64,000 nt of DNA from Paragorgia papillata (taxonomy: Eukaryota; Cnidaria; Anthozoa; Scleralcyonacea; Coralliidae). The notes below the pieces were generated by a model. It ran no database searches and was not told where the DNA came from. It saw only the letters and a program-made list of their open reading frames with translations. The position numbers and the translations under genes are program-made. The stretch is from NCBI GenBank assembly GCA_035771165.1, contig JAWNZC010000265.1, positions 576,001 through 640,000 of the forward strand, read 5' to 3'. This document shows, in pieces, positions 39,901 to 48,900 of the stretch; within the stretch, counting starts at the first letter, position 1, and every line of letters starts with the position of its first letter.

Positions 39901-42900
39901 GTAAGAAGAACATTAGACACTAACGAAATAATATTTGGCTATGGGATGGCTGAGTGCACACGTACATGGAGGATATATTTACATAATGTAGTGTACTTAA
40001 TTAATTTTTTGGAGGTATTCAGGAGATGTTGGGGATAATAAGGGGCATTGCCATCTTATCTTCCCCTTATCTTCCTCTATCCTCCTTGTCTTCCCCTTAT
40101 CTTCCTTTATCATCCTTATCTTCCCCTTATCTTCCTCTATCCCCCTTATCTTCCCCTTATCTTACTGAATCCCCCTTATCTTCCTCTATCCCCCTTATCT
40201 TCCCCTTATCTTACTGAATCCCCCTTATCTTCCTCTATCCCCCTTATCTTCCTCTCATCTTCCTTATCTTTCTTATTGAATCCCAGGATTGAATAACTGA
40301 AGCCTAAGATTGAATCATTGAATTATAAGGTTCAATCCTTAAATCCTAAGACTAAATTAACCTTAGGATTTAAGGATTAAATCTTAGAATCTAAACAAAA
40401 GATAAGGAACATAAGAGGAAGATAAAAGGAAGATAAGAGGAATATTAGGAGAAGATAAGGGGAAAATGAGAGGAAGATAAAGGGAAGATAAGGGGAAGAG
40501 AAGGAATATAAGAGGAAGATAATATGGCAATGCCCCTTATTATCCCCTACATCTCCTGAATACCTCCAAAATTTAATTAAATACACTACACTATGCAAAT
40601 ATATCCTCCACATACGTGTGCACTCAGCCATCCCATAGGCAAATAATATTTCGTTAGTATCTTACGTTCTTCTTACAGGGTCTCGAAGTGAATCCTCGTC
40701 CGAAATCTTAAGTTCTTGTCACGACTTCTCGATTTCTTCACTTATTTTATAAACTAGGGTTAACTTAGCAATAATTCTGTGATGACTTAGTTCGATCTGT
40801 TTAAATATTTAGGTTCTAAGTGTCTTAATATACTCATATTGTTTCGTTGAACGCTGCTAAGCGTTTTAAGGCTAAAAATCGTGACGTCATGAGTGGAGCA
40901 AAAAGCTCCACCCGTGCCAGAACCCCTCTTCCCCATACTACTAACGCTACTCTGGATTAAAAGTCTTTTGAACGCAACTTAAAAAGTTACTGTTCATGGC
41001 GCAACGTTGCAACACTTCGATTGTCTTCATCAAGGGTAATCGTTGTAAGGAAAGGTCCCACATTTATCATCGCAAATATAACCAATGATGACGTTATCAT
41101 CAACAAGATGCAAATCGGCTTCTGGCCCGCGGTCATCCTGGTTTAATGGAGCGTGGGCGCTATTAAAATGCCATGCCTCCAAACGTCTTTGATGATACCA
41201 TGGATTGCTGGTGATAATTTTTGAATCATGCCGCGCGATCTTATGAATAGTTCAGCACGCGTGCTCCAGCAAAGCAGAATTTTCTTTTTTTGAAAAGAAA
41301 ACAGCCTTTTGGTGCTCTTTCAAACCGCGTACCAAACTGACGTTTAGTCTGGTCGATGTACTCCTAATTACAGTCATTGAAGGCAATGGAATAAATAGCA
41401 TTTTTTTCTCTGTTCTTTCGCAATACGATCCTCAGTTTTTGCAAAAATATGACCCAACGTTAAGAAAAGCTTTTGCACCAATTTTACGTTGGATCTACCA
41501 GAACAACCGCAAAACCCATCACCATATTTTCATTTTCAGTGGTAGTGCGTGGTGGAGTGGTTGTACAATAACTGGTTTTAAACTATTTTTTAAAAAAGAT
41601 CATCAGGATAGTTATTTGCTTTCAAAACGTCACACACATACTGTGCTCATTTCCCTCAAATCGGAACTAGATGGTATGCCCTGGGCTCTCAAAAACAAAG
41701 TTCTACAAACGGACTTCATATCTATGGCATATGCGATGATGAGAGTTAAATGGAAGGTACAGTACTTTTCAGTGTGCATAAACCCCAGTTTCCCGTGGTC
41801 TGTTCTCTTGACAATCAAATCCCAAAAAAGCAAACCATTATTCGTTTCGCCTTCTACCGTGAATTAGATTGAAAGTTCGATAGAATTTAAGTGGTTTAAA
41901 ATATTAATTTCCACTTTATTCTTGAATACCGCAGACATTCACATCGACATATCGTTTCCAGAATAATGGCTTCACTGGTAATGTAGCTAATGTCCTTTGT
42001 TCAATATCTTCGATTGCTAAATTAACAATGAGAGCAGATACTAGCTGTGCCAAAAACCTGTCATATAGTACGTGACGTCATACGCAAAACTAGTTGTGTT
42101 ACGCTGTTATTGCTAATTTAGTGAGAATAAATTATTAATCACACCAAAATTTGTCGCAATACCATGTTTATTCTTTATTGCTGAGCTTTTGACCTGTTGA
42201 CTCAGGTCCTTCATCAGAACAAAAAAGTCGAAAGCAATAAATTAACAATAAAAAATAAACGTGGTGTTTCCACAACTTCTTGCTTGTATTACAATTTGTC
42301 ACCATGCAAAACATTCAAAGAGTTAAACATACAAAATTGAGTTAATTTTGTTTACATTTCTCTGCCAATTTCGAGGGGTTGAAGTGGTCCAGGGGCATTG
42401 CCCAAACCATCAAGGGCACGTGGCTAAAAAAAGCTTGAGAAACCCTGGTGTAGACATTTGATTACATTGGCAAAAACAATAAAGCACTCTGTGTATTAAT
42501 TAAAAATTGTGTAAACCTAGATATCATTGAAAAGCTTATATACTGCAACTGGTTACAACACTATGCTAAAATATTTTGGTCTATTCAAACGGAAAAAAAT
42601 ATTTCACACTTGTCAGAAAATTCATTATAATTTATACGCCTTAACGTATATAAATAAATACATGTAAGAAAAAAGATGGAGGAACTTTTTGTATGGAATT
42701 TGTAGTAGAGATTAAATTTCGATTCGTAGTTCATACTTTTACATGGTGTCAGGTGTGGGGTTGACGATGTCCTGACAACCATAGTACAACAATCTATTCA
42801 ATATACTGCATATTATAAGTAATATTGCCCAATATTACTTATAATATACCCAATTCTCTCCTGACATTACCACCTTATTATATATACAGAACTCGCGATC

Positions 42901-45900
42901 AAGCTCTCGGCAACGCCCTCCGTGGCTCAGTGGTCAGAGCATTGCACTAGAATCGCTAATCCTGGCTACAAATGTACATACTATCTCATGCAAGGAAAAA
43001 GCTATGCTAGAAGTTTCTTTGGCATTGAGTCCAGAAGAAAAACTACTATATACCCTTTGTAAAATAGATTCAGGTGCAGACACAAACATTATACCCAAGT
43101 CCTTATTCCAGCAGCTACTGTAAGCAGTGGAAAACATGAGCTAAAACAACCTACAATGAAGTTAACAGCATATGGTGGGACCGATATACCAAACCTGGGT
43201 TCTTGCCACATCTCTGTGAAGGTTCCCAACAACCCCAGTTCCAAGGTAATCCAAGCACAGGTTGTTGATGTCCACGGGCCTGCAATAATTGGTAATACCT
43301 CAGCACAGGCTCTTGATCTCTTAAAGCTAAATTGGGTCATAAAAGCCAAAAGCAACACTGGCAGTACTATTCCACCAGTCACCCACTCAGTCAAGCAAGA
43401 CCTATCACAACCAAGACCACATCAACCAGTCCACAGAAAGTCAAGCTCGTTGACGTACAAGGCAAGCAGCACCCTTTCCCCCTGACAAAAGATTACCTTT
43501 TGAAAGAATATCGAGATGTTTTCACTGGAATTGGCTGCTTTCCAGGAGCTCCATAACAAACAGTTGAAGATGCCATTCATATCCAACATGCCCCAAGGCA
43601 AGTCCTGGTCCAATTACAGCCAGCTTACATAGAAGAGTTAAATAAGTTGGTGGAATCTGGAATCCTAAGTGAAGTGCAAAATGTGTACAAGGAAACCCGT
43701 GACCTCAACAAAGGCATCAAGCGCAACCCTTATTATGTGAGAACTATAGACGATGTGATACCAAAGGTGAGTGGTGCAACCCACTTCAGTATTTTAGATG
43801 CACGTAGCGGTTTCTGGCAAGTCGAGCTTGACGATGAGAGCAGTCGACTATGCACCTTCAGCACCCCATGGGGCAAATACAGATGGAGAAGACTCCCCTT
43901 TGGCCTCACCTGTAGTGGAGACATATTCCAAGAGAAGATGGACAGCACCTTTGGAAAACTGAATGGCCTGAGTGGAATCGCTGATGATACTTTCATCTAT
44001 GGCAAAAGTGACGCTGCACACGATCAACACATACAGTTGACGTCTTGGACACAGCAAGAGAGAACAATGGAAGGTTCAACCCAGATAAGTTCCAGTTCAA
44101 AGTTGAAGAAACATCATTTTTGGGTTTACATGGACCCCTGGTGGAATCAGACCGGATGATCATAAGATCAAAGAATCAGAGATACATGTACACCACAGCC
44201 AAAGAACATGGCAGAACCGTAGTCCTTCTTGGGCATGGTAAACTACCCAAATAGATTCTCTCCAATTCTGGCACACACATCACTGCCTCTACGACAGTTA
44301 ATGAAGAAAGATGTACCATTCACCTGGCAACTGAGTAGCAACAAGTGTTTCACTCTGTCAAGCAAGTGATTACCGAAGCTCCACTTCTTGCCTATTAAGA
44401 TGCTGAGAAGAAAAACTTGATCCAATCAGACGCCAGCATGAAAGGAATTGGATGTGTATTGATACAAGAAGGCAGACCAGTATGTTATGCAAGCCGCTCA
44501 CTCACTGAAACTGAGTTGCGATACAGTAACATAGAGAGAGCTGCTCGCTGCCAGTTGGTCCTTGGAGAAATTCAACCATTACGTCTTTGGCAAGAAGATG
44601 GTTAACGAAACAGACCATAAACCCCTTGAAAGTATATGGAAGAATAGTACAACAAGTGCATCACCACGCCTACAGAGGCTTCTCCTGAAAATGTCAAAGT
44701 ACGACGTAGAGCTGCGATATATCCAAGGGAAGACCAACGTTATAGCTGATGCCCTCTCCAGAGTTAGCTGTATGGAACCTACTGCAGATGACAATGAAGT
44801 GCCATCGATCGAAGTCAACGCAATTACAAGCACTCTGCCAGCAACCCCCGCCAGATTAGATGAAATACATGAGTACACAAAACAAGATGTTATACTCAGT
44901 CATCTGAAAGAAATCATACACCATGATTGGCCAGAGTATCCAAATGAGTGCCCTCCAGACCTGAAAGAATTCTGGAATTTCAGAGAAGACCTAAGCGTTG
45001 AAAACGGACTGGTTTTAAAAGGACACCGGATCATCATTCGAAGTGAATTACGTACAGGGTTCGAATTAGTTGAGAAAAAACGATGTGCAACTATTTTTCG
45101 AAAATATGTGGTTCTGGAACGAGTGTTAAATCATTAACTATGGTTAGGATAAAAATATAATAGCTCTGTCATAATCTTAACTACTCAGTCAAACTGCGAT
45201 AATTTAATAGTCTTAAAACGTTATTTGTTTGTATCTATTTTTAATAAATAAACATGACATTAAGTAACTTTGAATGCATTTTAGCTAATCGCGTGTCGGC
45301 GCGCTGCGTCGGACGTGTCGTTGTTTTTCTTCTTTCGTTTCTCGGGGTAAACATGGCCTCCAAATCAAATTAGTCTGCGCTTCTTTTGACCATACCACCA
45401 ATCCATCCTATGCTGATCCGAATTCATGTGATTTACTACGGAGTTCTTCTTTACAATTGCTGAACCAATTATAAATGTGCGTGAGAAGTTTTTCGCGGAG
45501 GTAATTCTGCGGTTTTCTTTCATTGGGAAAACTTTGCAAGGCAATGAATGCACCACTTTGCCATCACCGTCGGCATGTAATGTTTCTTTCCATTTCTCAA
45601 CGGTGTTTACGTTGCTGGTACAGCCTTTCGATAAAGAAGCCATAAGTAAAGAAAGCGATTTCGATTGAACAGCTTTTCGAAAAGCAAAACAAAAGCACTA
45701 AAGCCAAATATGGAAAGCTAAAAGATTCACACCTGTCATGGCGGCTAAAAATATAACACCTACCAGTCTGGTGGTATTTGTGTTGAGCATTCAGCATTGA
45801 GATAAAAAACAACTTTATTAATTTCAAAGCATGGCCAGAAATCGAGGACAACATGGCGGCAAAGCATGCGCACTGAATCCCTTTTTAATTAATTCAATAT

Positions 45901-48900
45901 GGCGTCCTTCAATAGATTTATTAAGGAAATATAAAGAACAATCATTTTCGGTTATTTACTATTGTAAATTCCGACATGCGAACGTCCAAAACTTCACCAA
46001 ATTGAACAATCGTTCAGCACTACAATTTCTATTAAGTTTGGAGCGTCCTAAATAGGTTCCCGAGCCCCTCACAAGCATACCTCTTATTCGCTGTTTAAAG
46101 TCTATTAATCTGCTATATCACTTATTTTGGAGCTCCAATTTTGGCTGCTTCTGTGTTGTTTGTCCACGATGCGAACGTCTGAATTTGCTCGGGATGAACG
46201 TTACTTTGTTGTGCGGAGTTGTTCGTTCCACTTTTTCGTTGTTTAATAGGTTCCCAAAGACCTTAAAATGTACGATTTATTGCAGCCGAGTCGTTGTAAT
46301 TTAATCCATCAAGCGCCGAGATAAATACTGAACTCGGCGTGAAGAAGCAATGCATTCCTCGATAATTTCGGGTTCTTGTCCGCCATTTCTTATGGAGCTG
46401 TTGCTAGGTTGCCAGGGTCTTAACCGCTGTTATTATTATTAAATGTTACTGTACATGTGGATTCAGAAATAATAACCGAAATTTATGCGGCAATTTTTGT
46501 GAGTATGAGTGTACAGGCCTGTCTAGACGATTAAACCTTTTGTAATTTGATATTTGGGTAAGAAATGGGTCAACAAGACATTTTAGCGAATAACTCTACT
46601 TTAATTTATTGCTATAGACTTCTGTTTATAGCCGAAATGATCGATATTTAGGCTTTAGCCATCAGAATTTTCAAATTAATCTTACCATCTAAATATGAGC
46701 CCACAGGCCACTGCCGCTGAGTGTCCTGGATTTCTAGCCATGATTCGCGAACACGCTGCTATTGAGCAAAGCGAAAGCGGTTTTTTATAAAATCATAATA
46801 CCTGTACCAACAGATTGGCATTGCATTACCTGTAAACGTGGACGGATGTTCATTAGTCTGTCCCAAGTCTGATTTTTTTTGCACATCGTTTTGAAAAGTG
46901 ATATGCAATTTTCACTATTTGGGCCAAAACGATGTGCAAATTGCACATTGCACACCGTTAATTCGAACCCTGATTACGTCCACAGATGCTCCAGATTGTA
47001 CATTATGGCCATATGGGTAGCGAGAAGTGTCTGCTGAAAGCAAAGGACTGTTTGTTCCGGCCAGGGATCTCAAAAGACATCAAGGACATGACTGCCAGCT
47101 GCGCCATCTGCATGCAGCACTCCAAGCAACAGCCGAAAGAACCACTACGACCACACACGGTACCCACCTTTCCATGGCAGAAACTTGGCACAGACCTGTT
47201 TGACTACCAAGGTGCACAGTATCTACTTGAACTCAATTACAACAGCTGCCGCAATAAATCACCTGAAGTCAATCTTCACAGAGCATGGAATACCAGAAAC
47301 CTTGGTCTCTGACAATGGCCCGCAGTACAACAGTCGAGAGTTTGCAGCCTTCTGCAACCAGTGGAGTATTGAACATGTTACCAGCTCACCGCTGTACCCC
47401 CAAAGCAACAGGTTTATAGAGAGGATGATTCAGACAGTAAAGAACCTACTACGCAAGTCAGAAGCTTCTGGACAGGACCCGCATCTTGCACTACTATTGT
47501 ACCGCACAACACCTGTGGACAGCAACTTACCATCACCAGCTAAGCTACTGAACCAGAGGGACTACCGCACGCAACTACCCTGCAGTGGATGACTACAACG
47601 TTGTCAAGCCAAGGAAGGTAACCAAAAACAGCTACAGTATCGCCAAGATGTTCAGAAACAGCAGTATGATGGAAATTCTTCATGTACACTGCCCAGACCG
47701 GTGCCAGACCAACAAGTGACCATCTTTCAACCCCGAAACAAGATATGTGTTGCAGGAAGAGTAAAGGAAGAATCTAATAAGCCTAACTCCTACATCATCG
47801 AGATACCCAATGGATCCAAGCTAAGGCGTAACAGAATACACCTTAAACCCACAGGCCAAGAGAAAGTACAACAAACAGATCAATCACTGAGCAACCAAGA
47901 CAGCCCTGTCTCTGAATTTGGTTTCCAAGAAGCAGGAGGACATACTGTGGAATTGGAAATAGCATGCACAACCAACCCGCAAACTGGAAACATTGACGAA
48001 CAAAAAAGAAACCTCCCAACAACCAGGAGAGGCTGTGTTGTAAAGAAGCCAAATAGGCTGGACTTATAAATCTACTAAACTATAAACAGAACAACACTGA
48101 TAGTGTATAGAACATCAAGATTATATATTACATAATCAACATCTGTGCTTCAGGGAGGAGATGTCACATAATTCATTATAATTTATACATCATCCGGGAC
48201 TTACGCCTTGACGTATATGTATATAAATACATGTAAGAAAAAAGATGGAGGAACTTTTTGTATGGACTTTGTAGTAGATATTAAACTTCATCCTTTTACA
48301 ACACTCGCCTTGCTTGAACATTACATTCTACTTTAAGAATTTTAATTGTACTTGTGGCGTTAAAATGGTGTTATGAGATAACCAAGGTTAGCAGCTAAGA
48401 AACTGTGTGTGGTGAATGGGGAGAAACAGCATGGGAGTGCTCGAAACAAACAACTAGGTGTATTGGGCAGCAGAGTCATTACACCTTTAAATGGCTTGCT
48501 GGAAGGTTGGAGAAAACGTGCTCCAGACTGACCGGTTTTTATCAGTATAAATTAAAGATTTAATAAAAATAAAAAGAAAGAAACATAACACAAAATTACC
48601 CTGTTAGTTTACACATTGTCTGCCTGTCTGGCCAGTTTGAGTCATCTTAATTCTTAAGTTCTCAACCAACTGACACAACAACTAAGCCCTGAGAAAAAAT
48701 GTGTGTCTCAAATTGGTCTAGCCAAAGAAAAAAAGCTAATTGTTTTAAAATTTATCCAATATAGTGAGAATAATGCAACAATGTTCATAAAGAATACTCA
48801 CCAGCCATTTCGAGACCTGAAATGCCATCTTCAGTTGTGGCTGTAATGTCGCAACCTTTGCTGGTCAAGCACTGCACCACATGAAATTGGTTAGCAAAGC

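Larger units (their letters stand above)
39334..40941. mobile_element. Mutator-like/foldback palindromic element
   Basis: A 1.6-kb palindrome. TAACGCTACT (10 bp) is duplicated at 39324-39333 and 40942-40951. Ends AGTGTAGGGAAGAGGGGTTC and its inverted counterpart are followed by arms of over 400 bp (for example TTAGCAATAATTCTGTGATG against CATCACATAATTATTGCTAA). The centre is a CCTCTATC/CCCCTTATCTT array on the left and its complement on the right. A 9-10-bp target duplication and very long inverted repeats suit Mutator-like elements. No transposase is present. Confidence 0.75.
42611..48300 (+). mobile_element. Ty3/gypsy LTR retrotransposon, nearly full length, split by a hAT
   Basis: Five-base target duplication ACACT (42606-42610 and 48301-48305) flanks short LTRs. 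Order is LTR, primer-binding-like TGGTGTCAGG, aspartic protease, reverse transcriptase, RNase H, integrase, purine tract (GGGAGGAG), LTR, the Ty3/gypsy order. No gag frame is visible in the 250 bp between the primer site and protease; that space holds a tRNA-like piece. Removing the hAT and one 8-bp duplication leaves about 3.76 kb. Stops and frameshifts in every domain show it is inactive. It lies in intron 2 of the big gene. Confidence 0.9.

Noticed and set aside
40026..40631. Pro/Leu/Ser-rich ORFs
   Set aside because: Translations of the CCTTATCTTCC core of the foldback element.
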